From the NCBI GenBank assembly GCA_011033025.1, contig WFMF01000056.1:124001-188000 (forward strand): DNA of 64,000 nt, given 5' to 3'. This DNA comes from Beroe forskalii (lineage: Eukaryota > Ctenophora > Nuda > Beroida > Beroidae). The notes beneath the pieces were generated by a model that saw nothing but the letters and a program-made list of their open reading frames with translations, was not told where the DNA came from and made no database searches. Positions 47,801-62,800 of this stretch are shown here, piece after piece. Every line of letters begins with the position of its first letter. Position 1 is the stretch's first letter. A program made the position numbers and the translations under genes.

Positions 47801-50800
47801 CGCTGTCACGGCGCCCGTGTGTTTGAACCCGCATGACACTTGCACCACCTGAAATTAGAGGGATTTTTGAGAAGTCTTTAAATGTGATTCTGCCTAATGC
47901 TATTATTGTGTGATTCGGGATAGGGTAGAAAAAAAAGGGTCTAAAGGAATGATTTGAGTTGGCCGCGAGGGCAAAATAGTATTATTATCATCATTATTAC
48001 CTCTTCACCCTGGAGAGCTTGTATCTGCCGTGGACGTCTCTGTCTCTCACTGTTACCGTGCCCCAGTTTCCCGTAATCCCCATCTCCCCAACTAAACACC
48101 TCCCCACATTCCGTAACAGCTACAGAGTGTCCATCACTCCCTTTTGAGGTGGACATGCTCGTCACCACGTAGCCCTGCAGAGCTGATATGGCTGTCAGAG
48201 TGTGCAGGTCGTCAGAGTTTCCCTGACCCAGACGCCCGTAACTCCCCTCTCCGCACGCGTAGACAGTGCCATGCCGCGTGATGGTGAAAGTGCAGTTGTT
48301 ACCCTGCACGATCAGCTGTGCCTCCCCGAACTCCGGTTGGTGTGCGGGTGTCAGGCTGAAGCGGGTGTTTTCCCCGATCTGTCCGTGTCTCCCGTCCCCG
48401 CACATCCAGACCTCACACTGCCCTCCCTCCCGCCAGTGTTGCGGGTACTCCGCCACCCACCGCATCACTTCACCGTCCACCTCCTCGCCCCAGTTCTTGT
48501 TATCGTACGCCGTCTCCGTGATGACGTCATCCTCGCGCGCAGTGATCCCCGGCACGTGGAAGGACTCGGGAAACTTTTGCTCGGCAGCCAGGAAGTTGCA
48601 GAAGGTCAGGGCTTTGTCGTAGTCATCCAACCACGACCACTCAGGCATGACAGCAGGTTGTTGGGATGCTGTGACAGGTTGCTGAGGTGAGAAAGCTTGC
48701 GGAGTGGAGTGTAGAGCTTGAGGAGTGGAATGTAAGAGTTGAGGAGGGGTAGTGTAGAGGGGTGTGAGGTTGAGGCGGACACACAGACTGCTTAACAGGT
48801 GGAGGTACGGTGAGAAGGTCAGGTACTCGTTACTAGACACACGCGGCTTCTCGTGCGAGTATTGCTCTGTAAGGTTGGGGAAAATTACTTATTAATTTAT
48901 GACTAGTTAATTATTGATTAATTATCAATTGATTACTCATTATAGAGGAGAAGGGTATTAATTTTGGCATCATGCCAATAAATTGTTACATTGTAAACAC
49001 GAAAGAAAAATCACAGGCATTCTATGCGAAACACACCTAGCAAACACTTCTGGAAGTTCTTGAGGAAGAAGAGAAGAGCGTGAGGTGTTGTGGAGTCGAC
49101 CCCCACTAGACCTGCCATCCCGAGTACACTGATACCTTGCAGTACTGTTCTCTGTTTCTCATATAACCTCCGAGAATACCTTGAATAGAGAGATTAAGTA
49201 ATTTATTTATTTATTTATTCATCACCACTTTCAATAACTTTGTCGCAAATTTGATTGTATGAAGTAGTGTTGGAAGGTTGATAGATGGATTTTCTCCCAT
49301 CCTTAGCGCGCAACACTCGGACATTTGGACTTGGAGAGTCGTGTTCCCCGTGTTATAAAGAATTTTTGTTCAAAATTAAAAAAAAAAAAAAACCTAATAG
49401 AAGGTTAATTAAACAATGTACCTCAGCACGGTAATGTCCTTACTCCCCTTGAGGTGCACCACAAAACCAATGTCTTCTAACCACAGCACGCGTGATATGG
49501 GGCTGGAAAACTCGTGGCTCTGCACTCGCCACCCCGTCTCCAGGCTGCAAATAAAATATTAAATATATCTTATTTTATTAATACCTGAAATTCATTTTTT
49601 TTATTGGGGATCAAAAATTGTCAAAACTTCCGAAGACTATCCTCAGTTACTTGTATTCACTACACTGGAGGGACTGGAGAACTGAACGAGGGACTGGAGT
49701 ACGTGGACTACACCTATCCCAACTGCGATCCCAGATGAACCCTTCGAAATGTATTAAAATGTAAATGTAGGTCCGTGTATCCCTGCTAAACCCTTTAAAA
49801 TGTATTGATAAAATGTGTAAATTTCCGCACCTGTGTAGGACGAGGGAGGAGGAGGTGACGAGTACAAGACAGGAGCCGGCCGTGAACAGTTGCTGGACCT
49901 TCCCAGGTAGGGGCACCTCGTGGTGAGGAGTCACTTGGTCATGAGTCACGTGACATAGCCGCAGTGACTTGTCTGTCGAGTAGGCCTGGGAAATGGGAGT
50001 CAGTTCTGGGTCACGTGACATAGACGCAGTGACTTGTCTGTTGAGTAGGCCTGGGAAGTGTGACTTAGTTGTCTGTCGAGTAGGCCTGGGAAATGTGAGT
50101 TAATTAAATTGATGAGGAATACCTGTGTGAGAGTATAGAGCCAACCGGGAGGAGAGCTATTATGGCACAAAGTCCTATGCTTGAAAAGGTACAATAAAGG
50201 AACAAAGCCCGGCAAATTCCTTTGAGTTATTCCACTAACCAATTGTAGGGCAGAAGGAGGTATTTGGGGCTGCCCAGGCAGATTTATCCAAGATGCAGTC
50301 AGTACTGGTTCAGTAATCCTGAATGAAGAACCGTTTAAAAAGCCCGTTAACCAAAAATCAAAACTGAGGTGCCTTGGAGACCCGGTAATCAAAATATTCG
50401 GTTACGGTTTCGGTTGGCTGAAAACGCCCGATTATCCGGTATTTCGGTTTCGGTTCGGTTAAATGGTCGTTTCCTGCCAGTTACCTGTGTATGATCTTGA
50501 GTTTGTTCTCGGGTGTGACGTGTGCAATGCAGGCCCCGTGAGGGCCTGCAGACAGGACCACTAGCTCGGAGGCCGGCTAAATAGCAGACTGCGAGGTTGG
50601 GTGTCTTGTCAATCCCTTTTCGATCGATGTGAAGCATATTGTGCGACTCTCTCCCCGCCCTCCCAACCTGGGAAGGGGGAACTAAAGGGGGAAGTGGGAA
50701 CCATAGGGGGAAGTGGGAACTAGGGGGGAGTGGGAACTAGAGGGGGGGGGGGGGAACTAGGGGGAAGTGGGAACTAGGAGGAAGTGGGAACTAGGGGGAA

Positions 50801-53800
50801 GTGGGAACTAGGGCTAAGTGGGAACTGGAAGGGAAGTGGGAGTTCTGGGAGGGAAGTGGGAACTGAGAGGGGAGTGAGAACTGGGGGAATTGGGAACTAG
50901 GAGGGAAGTGGGAACTAGGAGGAAGTGGGAACTAGGGGGGAGTGGGAACTAGGGGGAAGTGGGGACTAGGAGGGAAGTGGGAACTAGGAGGAAGTGGGGC
51001 CTAGGGGGAAGTGGGAACTAGGGCTAAGTGGGAACTGGAAGGGAAGTGGGAGTTCTGGGAGGGAAGTGGGAACTGAGAGGGGAGTGAGAACTGGGGGAAG
51101 TGGGAATAAAGAGGGAAGTGGGAACTGGGAGGGAAGTGGGAACTAGGGGGAAGTGGGAACTGGGGGAGAAGTGGGAACTGGGATCAAAGTGGGAACTAGA
51201 AGGGAAGTGGGAACTAGGGGAAGTGGGAACTAGGAAGAAAGTGGGAACTGGGAGGGAAGTGGGAACTGGGAGCAGGGGGTACGTATTATCGATAGATTAT
51301 CTTACCTGTGTTGGTGTTGGTGGTAAGGATGAGGTACTTGGCATCACCACTCCACCACACCCCTGTACAAAACTCACTTTCCCTACATTTGTACACCACG
51401 TCAGTATCAAACACTACCACCGGCAGCTGACACACTCCTGAAATGGCAATTGTCATTAAGTTGTAATTAGCCAGGAGTTAATTAGAGTTAACTAGCTGAC
51501 ACACCCCTGAAATGTTGACGTCAATGCTTAATTTTCATTAATAAGCCTAAAAAGGGTCTTAATTCTTATCTGAAATATAAATCTCGGGTACGTGAATTGC
51601 AGAGACGAGGCGGATTATCGACTATAGGCCATACAGGAGTAATTGGTAAGAGAAAGTGAGACCATTAAATCACCTTTAAATGGTCGATGCATGACGTCTT
51701 ATGACGTCGATGAGGTTATTTTATTGAACTTGAAATTCAATTGAATTATGCCAGCAGATAACCCATTCTTGAATGACAAGAAGGAAACTTGATTAATCGC
51801 AGTGCTTTTATAGCCGTAAAACTTTATAGCCATACACTTTAATAGATAAGATTTTGGATTGGCCCGGTTAGGGATGCCTTTTTTCCACTGACCTATGTAG
51901 AGAGTAGAGGGGGTGATAGCAGCAAATGTTGACTTGTTAGCGTCAGTTGATGGCACGGGGCACCATTGGAGGCTTGTGATTGGTTCACGAGACAGCGTGA
52001 GTTGTGACGGCTGCGTTCCCGGGGCACACTGAAGGAGGTTAAATTAGGCAAGTATTGAAAACAACGCGACTCCAAGTTCAGAAGGATCTTAGCAAAAAAA
52101 CGAAGGAAATTTCCAAGAAAGCAGTTATTGAAGTTTAATGAAGTATAAGTACCAACGATATCAACAAATAACAGGGCAAAACAGTGCGATCTGAAATCCA
52201 GCCCTAGAAGCTACGGGGATATGTATATTCAAATACCTGGTAGAACTGGATAGTGTTTCCCGCCACGACGGCAGCGTGGGAACCACTAGTGCTGAGGCTG
52301 ATCCAACTCCCTTCCTTCTGCAAACACTCCGCCTCATCCCGTCCTGGGCGAGGTAGGGGTCATGTTTTGGTCCCTCAACATAATAAGATAATAAGCTTAG
52401 CTGACCAAGTGAAGAACGTAGGGGTAGTGTGTCGAACTCTATGCTCTAATCAAAGCTCTCTTTTGCGAGCCGTACGCGTTGTGATTTCATTCCTCGGGCG
52501 TACGTATTTGGTTAGATGAAACAAACTATGACTGCTGTGGCCAAGGTGGTCATAATATGCTCCTCTAGGGGGGACTCTTTTAGGCCCCACTTTCTGTAGC
52601 CTAAAAGGGCGTTGGCCTCCTCCGCCACCCTCCGACTTACCATCAGAGGGGTGTACGAACTTCTGTACAGTTGTACGTCTGTACTTAGCAGAGGATATGC
52701 TCCAGACTTACCATCTGAGGGGTGTACGAACTCCTGTACAGTTGTACGTCTGTACTTAGCAGAGGATATGCTCCAGACTTACCATCAGAAGGGTGTACGA
52801 ACTCCTGTACAGTTGTACGTCTGTACTTAGCAGAGGATATGCTCCACTGACTTACCATCGGAAGGGTGTACGAACTCCTGTACGGTTGTACGTCTGTACT
52901 TAGCAGAGGATATGCTCCAGACTTACCATCGGAGGGGTGTACGAACTCCTGTACGGTTGTACGTCTGTACTTAGCAGAGGATATGCTCCACTGACTTACC
53001 ATCAGAGGGGTGTACGAACTCCTGTACGGTTGTGCGTCTGTACTTAGCAGAGGATATGCTCCACAGACTTACCATCTGAAGGGTGTACGAACTCCTGTAC
53101 GGTTGTACGTCTGTACTTAGCAGAGGATATGCTCCACTGACTTACCATCTGAAGGGTGTACGAACTCCTGTACGGTTGTACGTCTGTACTTAGCAGAGGA
53201 TATGCTCCAGACTTACCATCAGAGGGGTGTACGAACTCCTGTACGGTTGTACGTCTGTACTTAGCAGAGGATATGCTCCAGACTTTCACAAAGAGGTTCT
53301 CACTACACAGCGTTACTACGTAGTTCTTCTTGGGGTTGCAGTCAAAGCTTGTTATCTGAAGAGTGGGGATGAGGAGTGAGGATAGACCGTCCTTATTAGC
53401 CTCAATATCCAACACAGAAGGGTGAGGAGTGAGGAAATTTAGGGAGTAAGTTGAAGAACATTTAAATGATACGATAAACTTTAAAATCAGTTCCACCGGC
53501 CTTTCGAGCATACAATTTAAACTCGGAATCAAAATCAACCCCCCTCTTCACAATTCCAAAAAAACTATTACAACTGAATTTTGAGCAAGGTAAGAGAGTT
53601 ACCGGTTTGTCCGACAGGATCTATGGTGGTTGAGTGGAGAGGGTAGGGAATACTGGGGGACACCCCCTCACTGTTCAGCCTGTGAGTTTTCACAAAACTC
53701 TTCATTGCTGAGGAGAGCGATGTTAGTTGCCTGGTTGAGTGGAGAGGGTAGGGAATACTGGGGGACACCCCCTCACTGTTCAGCCGGTGAGTCTTCACAA

Positions 53801-56800
53801 AACTCTTCATAGCTGAGGAGAGCGACATAAGTTGCCTGGTAGAGTGGAGAGGGTAGGGTATGCTGGGGGACACCCCCTCACTGTTCAGTCTGTGAGTCTT
53901 CACAAAACTCTTCATTGCTGAGGAGAGAGACATTAGTTTGTCTGGTTGAGTGGAGAGGGTAGGGAATACTGGGTGACACCCCCTCACTGTTCAGTCTGTG
54001 AGTCTTCACAAAACTCTTCATTGCTGAGGAGGGCGGCATTAGTTGCCTGGTTGAGTGGAGAGGGTAGGGAATGCTGGGGGAAACCCCCTCACTGTTCAGT
54101 CTGTGAGTCTTCACAAAACTCTTCATAGCTGAGGAGAACGATGTTGGTTTGTCTTGAGTGGAGTGGTAGGGAATGCTGGGGACACCCCTCACTGTTCATT
54201 TCTTTGAGCTTACAAAATTTCCAGCATATTCTTTGTCAACAATACCTACACCAATATTTCACATCATGGAAATATGATTGACACCACCCTCTTAAATACT
54301 AAACTCCAATAATTGACACCACTTTTAACCCACCCCTTGCCTATTAACCGGTCGTTTCCTACTCGCCTATTAACCACGGGGGAGATATACCTGGTAGGAG
54401 AATGTGGAGCATATGAAGAGACCAGATATGGACAGGTTGAGCCAGGTGTTTAGAGTACCCACATACCGCTACTGCATCAGCTAGCTTCACCGCACTCGAC
54501 AGCTGTAGGAAGGTGAGATGATGTGAGGTTTACAATCTGGATTTGTGTTGAGATAAACACTTTTTATATACCAACATTTGACACGATAGCTGTTCGGACT
54601 GAACGGAATGTCTCAGCTTCAGTTACTTGTTTAACATGCCGTCCACTTAGTTCAACGAATAGGTCAAAGATTTTTCGTTAAATGTCTCAAAATATCTCTG
54701 AAAACAATCGGAAACCCTTGAGCTCCTACCTTCATGTATAAAATTTCGGGGTCGCTATCATCGTTCTTTGCTTTGCTTGACTCGCCAGCGGCAGTGTTTG
54801 AGTCTGGTTTCATTGCTCCCAGTCTGTTGAGCTCCGTAGTAACTGCCTGTGCGGGAACAAATGTTAGTTGTTCTAAAACTGTGAAATCCGCTTAATAAGG
54901 GATCATGTGAGGTCTCGGAGCAAAAATGGCGTCCAAAAATAGAAATTAAAACCTAACGAGATGAAGGTTGTTAATCATTTTAGTGTATTTTTTGTCAAAA
55001 TCGGATAAAAAATTGCCACGTTGGCCTATTTTGGACCCAAAGGTGGCCAAATTGGCCACATTTACCCATCATTTACGTCAATATCGATGGGTAAATCAAT
55101 TTTTAAGTGAATTGGGTAAAATTTGGCCATTTTAACCCATAAAACCCTCTAAAAACCCATGAAATGGCCAATACCTGGCATATGATCTGTGAGCAGACAA
55201 AGGAGACAGCAGTGTTAGGGTCAGGTGGTGTATCCCCTCACTTCCCAGAGGTCGATGGTTAGCACTCATCACACTCTCCAGAATGTCAGTGTTGCTTCCA
55301 CATGCTGCTGATAACAGCTCACGGCCTGAACAGAGAGGTATTGTGGTGCAATAAGCATGCAATAATTGCACTCGGCTACTCCGAGTGCTTATTTACATAA
55401 TAGCATTTCGAGAACATGCGATATTACTGATTTCAAGCCGAAATTAAGCCCATACCTGCAATATCAGCTAGTTTTTCAAACAAACTGGCATCCTTGCAGC
55501 ACAGCTTCATCATGTTGAAGATACTCCTGACTTGGGGAATGGCAAAGAGACGTCTGAACTTGATATCTGGGTTTTTCTGCTGTTCTTGGTGGACTGCCAG
55601 GTGACACAGGGGCTGGAGAGCGTTGACTATGCCGAACCTGCACAGGTCCTGGAGGGAAGAGAGATAGGGAAAATCAGTCGACTTGATGATTTGGGATTCT
55701 AAGTCGTAATTAAGATGTCTTAACCCTGCCGAAGCCAGGACTGGATATTATGATTTCTCTACAAAACTAAGTCTTTTACTGCTTAGCGTTTTAGCCCTTG
55801 GCTGGCACCATGGTCCTCTGTTTATGAACATGGACTGCTGCCGAGGGGCGGTCAGAGGACTGCTACCTTGCACTGGTATTCTACCTAAAATAGGTATGAA
55901 AGGGTAAAAGCCATACTCATGGCCATGGGAAAAGTTGGTCAATTTTTCCTATTGACCCGGAATACAAAAGGCAAATGAGAGGGTTAGCAGAGATCGTGTT
56001 TGGGGAAGGTGAGAAATAGGGATATTTGCATAGCAGGTCCAGATTTGCAATAAACTACTGTAATTTCTGGAAACCGGAAAGTCCGAGGGAGATATGTCCA
56101 CAAATTTTGAGGGAGATGTCCACAAATTTGAGGGAGATGTCATATTTGAGGGAGATTGCCAACAATATATCAAGGAGTCGCGTAGCAACCTTAATTGCGC
56201 GCGCAATTGCGCTAACGCAAGATTAGGATGGATGTTAATATCGAGCAGCCATGCGCGGCGCTGCGGCTCAACATCATGCGTGGCGCGCTCGTTGCTTTAG
56301 TTAGCCGATCAAATTTTTAGCGAAAATTAAAGCTAGCCGAGTCAACACTTTTACCAATGTTTGAAATTCGAGCAATTTTGAACAATTTATGGAAAAAACA
56401 AATTACTGTATCATGAAATTGCGTATCATGAAATTGAATCATCAATGCTAGTTGCTCCAAGTTCAACCGTGAAAACCATGGCAAACTACTTAACTACGGG
56501 TTTGGTTGAAATAAATATTTGGAAATTCAATTGCGTTGTTTAAAGCTCATCAACGTGGATCGAAGCTGCCTACGTCCCACATGCATTATATAGAATTGCA
56601 CGTTTCTATTAATATCTTCTTCATGCTCGGGGGAGGGAAATTAAGCGCCCGCAGATGGGTAACGGGCGCAATTCTTGTTTATGAGAATTTGTTGTTGTCA
56701 ATACTATTGATCGGAAAGAAAGACTTACCGGTGCGTGTTGAGGATACACAGCCACCAGGTTAATCAGGTGGCTGACAACTTCCCGGGAAACTAGCACCTG

Positions 56801-59800
56801 AGAAGGCAGTTAATGGTCAATGGTAATTAGCATGTTGTAAAGGGATTCATTTGTCAAGGAATGCTATTTTTGAAGGACCTGCTAACTGAGCTTGATTCTG
56901 ACAGCCAGTCAACAAAATTCCAGAAATTCTATTTAATAACCCCTAAATACCTGGGCAGTCTCAATGACTCTCTGGAGAGCGTCTATCTTATCATCCGCTA
57001 GTTTTATAGACATGGCTTGTTGACACAGTGGTGGGCTGGGTGAACAGGTAGCTGTAGCAGATACCGGCTAAAAGGAGGGGGTAAGGTTTGGTTGGATAGT
57101 AATAGCACAATAGATGGGATGTATTCGAGATGCTTATGATTGAGATTCATCTCTGGTTTGATTCAAAAAGGCATGGCTGAGAAGCTTACACTTTTTCTAC
57201 CGCATATTTAATTGGTGTTACCAGTAAGTTTCTGAAAATTCCTATATATTCTCAACTATTCCCGGCTCACCTCAGCACTAGTATCCTCAGAGTAAGGGTC
57301 CATGGAGGTTTGACCGAGAGGGTCGGGGGCGTCAGGTAGACACACTGGTTCCGGGGAACTGCCTCTCTTACACGTCATACCTGAGGGTGAAGTGCATGCC
57401 ATTATGCACTTTCTCGAGCAAGTGATGGCCAAGACCCCCTACATTTTTCTAGAGGGGGCGTGTTGGCCCATGGAGGGGTGGAACTCTCACAATTATAAGC
57501 CTCGAGTTTTACGAAGGGTGGTGCTATATGTCAAAATGGCAATAACTGATATGTTGATAGGATAACAATGCTTCAAAAGGAAGTTTCTAAATTCAAACTG
57601 ACCGTATGATCGTAGGAAGGTCTCGGGATTTGGGATAGGGGACGAGGAGACAGCAGGGACTTGGAAGGGATCACCGCATGTCTTGCTTTCTGGAGAGAGA
57701 AGGGATGGAAACGCCAGTAATTGGCTGCGACTATTTAGTCTCAGAACGAGATCTTATTCCAAAAAAAGATGATATTATGCGGTTTATGATATCAACAATT
57801 ACCAATTTACACTTTAAACCAAGATATCTCAACATCCCATCATTGATGGGGTATGATACCATTACCTGTAACAGCTGGTCCAATAAGATCAGGAGCAGTG
57901 TTAGACCTTCCTCTACTGGGGGTCCTATGCCTCCCTCCTCCTCCTCCACCACCGGGTAATGAGGGCGGGCTGCCAGTCTGAGATTCCTAAGGGGAGGAAA
58001 GCGCGGGTTTTAGCTCCCGGGTATTATGGAGGCGCGGGTATAAGGCGCGGGTGGAAATTTAGATCTTGCCAATCACGGTTTACATTCAACAATGTACACT
58101 CGATCACATAACAATTTGTTACGAAATCAGACTAAATGATATAAAACGTGCTCAAGGTTATATTTCCCAACATCGTAAATAAATAGGCATTTCCCATCAT
58201 TTTGAACATATTCACATTACAAATGCTGAAACCAGTACGAGCAATGCAATGATTATTCCCCAGACATATTGAATCAAAGGATTCCCACAGACAAAGAATT
58301 CCCACAGATTCTTTTGCTTTCATTGGCAGATTTCAGCATGCCGTTATACATGAACTCACTTGTTCAGGCTCGGCAACTGCCGGTTCTGCAGTAGGCTACA
58401 GATTGGGAGGTGATTAGAACCGAAATTTACTCCAGTTAATACCAATAAACTTTTGCGGAGGTAATTAACTTGTTGTCATAGCAACGCAAACTCAAACTCA
58501 CGCGTGACTCACGCGTTCCACAATTCAAACACGTGACCAGTCACGCGCTCTGCAATTAATTCACGCGCGTGAGGCACGCTCTCAGGAGACAGTGCTTGAC
58601 AAACCTCATGCCCTCACCTGCTCTACGGCTTCCTGGTTGGAAGCAGGAGGTCCAGTTCTCCTCTCATCTATCTCCTCTATCAGTCTCTGTCGAGGTGTTA
58701 TCATCCGGTAGATGCTCTCTTCAGCCTGCACAAAGGAAATTTCAATTTACTGTTTCACTTTTCGGGACATTTCAATTTACCTTGATTGAAAATAGACTAA
58801 GGCACGAGAATTCCACGAACAATTCGGTAGAATGATGTTGGATACTGTACTACTGTAGGCCAGATAAACAGATCTTTTCTTTCATTCGTTCATTTTACTT
58901 TTAGGAATAGAAAGAGCTTAAATTAATCATAATGGTAAGCGATAGCAGATGAAAAATCGCCCGTTATAATTCAACTCACATCAGGGTCAGTGACGGGGTT
59001 ATCCAACAGGTACGTTATTAGATTATCTACTGTTCTGGAAGCGGAGTCAGGAACTGCTTCCAACGCTCTGTCGATGTTAGCAGCAGAGAAGCCCATCTCT
59101 AGGAGAGGCCGGACTATCAGCCTGAAATAATTCTTATAAGAAAAGGTTTAATGAAGTACCACGACTTGTAAGAATAGTTTAAATGTCAACAGTCAAGTAT
59201 TGTACTTCTAAACGGAGGACAGATCCCGCTACAGGCGATCCCAGTCCATCTCAAGTATTACATGATCAAATATGAGGATGATCAAATATGAGGACTTTAT
59301 GGCGGTGAGCTAAACTTTGTGAATTCTGTCCCTTACATAGATGTGAATCTCATATAAGTTCTAATCCCGCATGATATCCTCCCAGTACTTACGATATCTG
59401 CTCGCTGGAGAAGAAGCTGTCCCCCACAGTCTGTCCCAGGCTGGATCCCGGGGGAGGTGGCTGAGTGAACTCCACAGGAGGAATGGTAACACCCGTGGGT
59501 GAGTCAGGGGCTGCGGGAAGGGTGGTTAAAAAGGGGTCAAGTGAGGGGGCGATATTCAAACTGTTTCAGTGACTGCACTTAAAGATATCAACCAGTCTCT
59601 GAAGTGTCGTGAAATGAAATTGCTCGGAATAAAAACGGCCTTTCAAAGGAATAAATCAGCATAAATCATCGTATTACCACTACGTGAAGTGCTGTAGCCC
59701 ATCAGAAAGTGATTTTGCGTCGAAATTCCGAAGTTTCCCGACGAGGAAGTTGTGAGGCCGCGGGTCGAGGTGAAAAACGAGGGCGGGCCGGCGGGCATCG

Positions 59801-62800
59801 TGTTAGTGTTTGCTGAAATATGCGGGCACGTTTTGCAGGTGTTTTGTTGATAATGCGGGTACATTTTGCAGGTGTTTTGTTGAAAACGCAGGTATTTTGT
59901 TGCTGACAAAACGGAAAGTTTTAGAGAGTTTACCTTGCTTATCAATCATGCAATCATATTAGTAAGGAGAGAACTGTTGTGATAGAAATTAATAATAACC
60001 ACTTATAATCTAAGACCCCAATGACCAATGTTAAGTCCTGGGAAATGTGAGTATACCAATAGAGGCATATAAGAAATGTGTCAAAAAGAAAATCTTGTTT
60101 TTCCTCAGCGATCTTAAATCGATTGCATGCAGGTAGTGCTTACAAAACAGAAGTTTTAATGAGTCTGTGTCTTCCAGAAAGCAGTGAATCACCAAATCAA
60201 AGTGAAGGTGAAACCAACAGGAACGTTTCATGAATAAAAACTCAAAACAAAAATAAAGAGTTTTGGAAAGTAATAGAGTAGGCATTTTCCACGCTCAACC
60301 AAGAAAAACCCGAAGAAAATCCAAAAGAGCCCACTGGACCAAAAAAGGGAAGTGTCGTGAAATCAATAACCCAAGAATTCTTAACAGGAGCGTGTCGAAC
60401 TCCTACGTACGCAGCTTTTCCGTGCGCGGCTCACTGTCTGCCATTAACAGCCAGTGAGCCGCGCACGATTACGCCGCGCACGTAGGAGTTCGACACGCCA
60501 CCGTTATAAACCCCACACTAACACACATGATAACTCACAACTACTTCCCCCACTACTATTGGTCTGCAGCGGGTTGGTTTGCCACAGGTGGGAGCCAGCT
60601 AGGGCAGGACGACGACACGGAATGGGGGCACTTGGAGTGGGTCCAGAGGGACCCCCACTTGGAGTGGGCCCAGAGTGACCCCCAATTGGAGTGGGTCCAG
60701 AGGGGCCCCCACTTGAAGTGGGGCCAGATGAGCCCCCACTTGGATTGGGCCCACTAGATCCCCCATTTGACACAGATCCAGAGGAATTCCCACTTGGCAC
60801 GGATCCAGAAGATGAACACGCACACACAGTTTGCCCGGTGGGCGTGGTTCGAGCCACACCGCCACAATCCACGCAAAACTCACCTGTCACACGCACACGG
60901 GCAATTGTAATTCACTCATACGAAATAAGTCATACGAAATCAGCGAATTTTAGTAGTAGTCGTCAAATGAGGGCGATTGTTCAGTTTTCATTGCTAAAAA
61001 CATTTTGGAGACCACAAAGATCTAACTTCAACTCGAATTGTATAACAGAGCTTACACAATACATTATATATCAGGTTCTTCAGATGTCATTTAAAAGGTC
61101 TAACTGGTCGTATGAAAGTATACCAATGACCCCCTGGCGAACCCCTACTAACCTCTAATGACCCCTTGGTTACCAGGGGGTCAGCAGGGGGTCATTGGTA
61201 TACTTTCATACGACCGTCTAACAGAAGACCGTTTTTATTAAAGATGAAATATTATTCTTACATTCGCTGAGTGTGCCAGTTGACTGGGCCCGTGGTCTGG
61301 GGGCGCTGTCCTTATCTGCGGTGGGGGTGTAGTGCTCCTTTATCAAGATAGCAGCAACCCGCTCCAACTCACCCAGAGAAACGTTACGCTGAAAGTTTGC
61401 TTTTTGATTTTGAAGGTATTACTTCAAGTGGGAATGGCAGGGAATTGAACCGGTGATCTTTAGATCACGAGCTAGATAAGACTGAATGTACCATTACACT
61501 AACTGGCCAACTTATCAAACTTTGCAAAATAACAAACCATACGAAACAAGATATACATCATACATGATAAGGTACAATGCACAATGCACGTCGCACGATA
61601 AAAGGTTCCATGTATAAATGATAAGGTACAATGCACAATCTACTATAGGTACCTACTACTTGTATACATGATAAGGTACAATGTACAATGCATTACAGGT
61701 ACCAGGTACCTGTAATACATTGATAAGGTACAAATTACAATAGGTACCTGTATGCAGGAGGTGGACGTTGCCAGCTCTATGAGTCTCCTGAGCGGCTCCT
61801 CCAAGTCTAGCTCACTGATAATCGGGCAGTACGACTTGTGCTTGAGGAGCAGGCCCATGCTGCACACCGCACTAAAGTGCAGAGACAAACTCCGGAGGTT
61901 TACTTCTACTGCCTGCTCGTAGCTGACTTCCGCGTTACCTGGGAACCATGGTGTTGTCAGGGAGTTGTCAGGGTGTTATCAATTATTGTGGTGTTGTCGT
62001 GTTGTTAACATGGTGTTGTCATGAAGTTTGTCACTGCAGTGAAGTGCAGTGACAAACTCCGGAGGTTGACTTCCACTGCCTGCTCGTAGCTGACTTCCGC
62101 GTTACCTGGGAACCATGGTGTTGTCACTTGTCTAGGTGTTGTCATTTGTCTAGGTGTTGTCATTTGTCATGGTGCTGTCATTTGTCATGGTGTAGTCGTG
62201 GCGTTGTCATTTATTGCCATTTACAGGCTTGTTGTCACGTTGTTATCACGGTGTTGTCATGGTGTTGTCATGGTGTTGTCAGTGATTACCATTTTCTGCA
62301 CCCACCGTAGGTGATGATAGGCTTGTTGAGAGCTAACTCCACCAAACTAGACACGTGTTTGTGAGGGATCTTCAGCTGGTCCAGGTCCATGGTATCGACA
62401 CGAGGACAGGGAACCAGACTGGATATCGGCTCATTCCTGGGCACGAGGTTAGGAAGTTTCTATTCAATTCCATTGATCATTGAATTAGAATTGATCAAAT
62501 TCCATTGAATGATTTCGTCCTAGTACTCTAGTATGCATGAAGGACAAGAAATCCCAGGCAGCACATTTTGGCTAACTTACGAGACAAATTTATAAGGTAG
62601 TAAATTTGGGGATTTTTTTGAAAAAAAAACATATTTTTGTTCCCCACAAAATTCCAAAATGAAGTCATCATCATACGACAACATGCGTAATATTCCCAAA
62701 ATATCCCCAAATTTCGATCCCCGGAATTATTGTGCCATGTAAATTTATCTCATAAGGTAAATATCCCACCTGAGTTGAGACATGTGAATTATCCCACCTG

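Noticed and set aside
48202-48690. Plus-strand 162-codon frame
   Set aside because: Antisense shadow of HERC1 exon 32.
53568-54192. Protein of six 35-residue repeats as the true HERC1 product
   Set aside because: Each unit brings its own acceptor, and only the last has the donor and unique end, so one copy is probably used per transcript; one-base indels also break the frame in the distal copy. Not excluded without RNA data.
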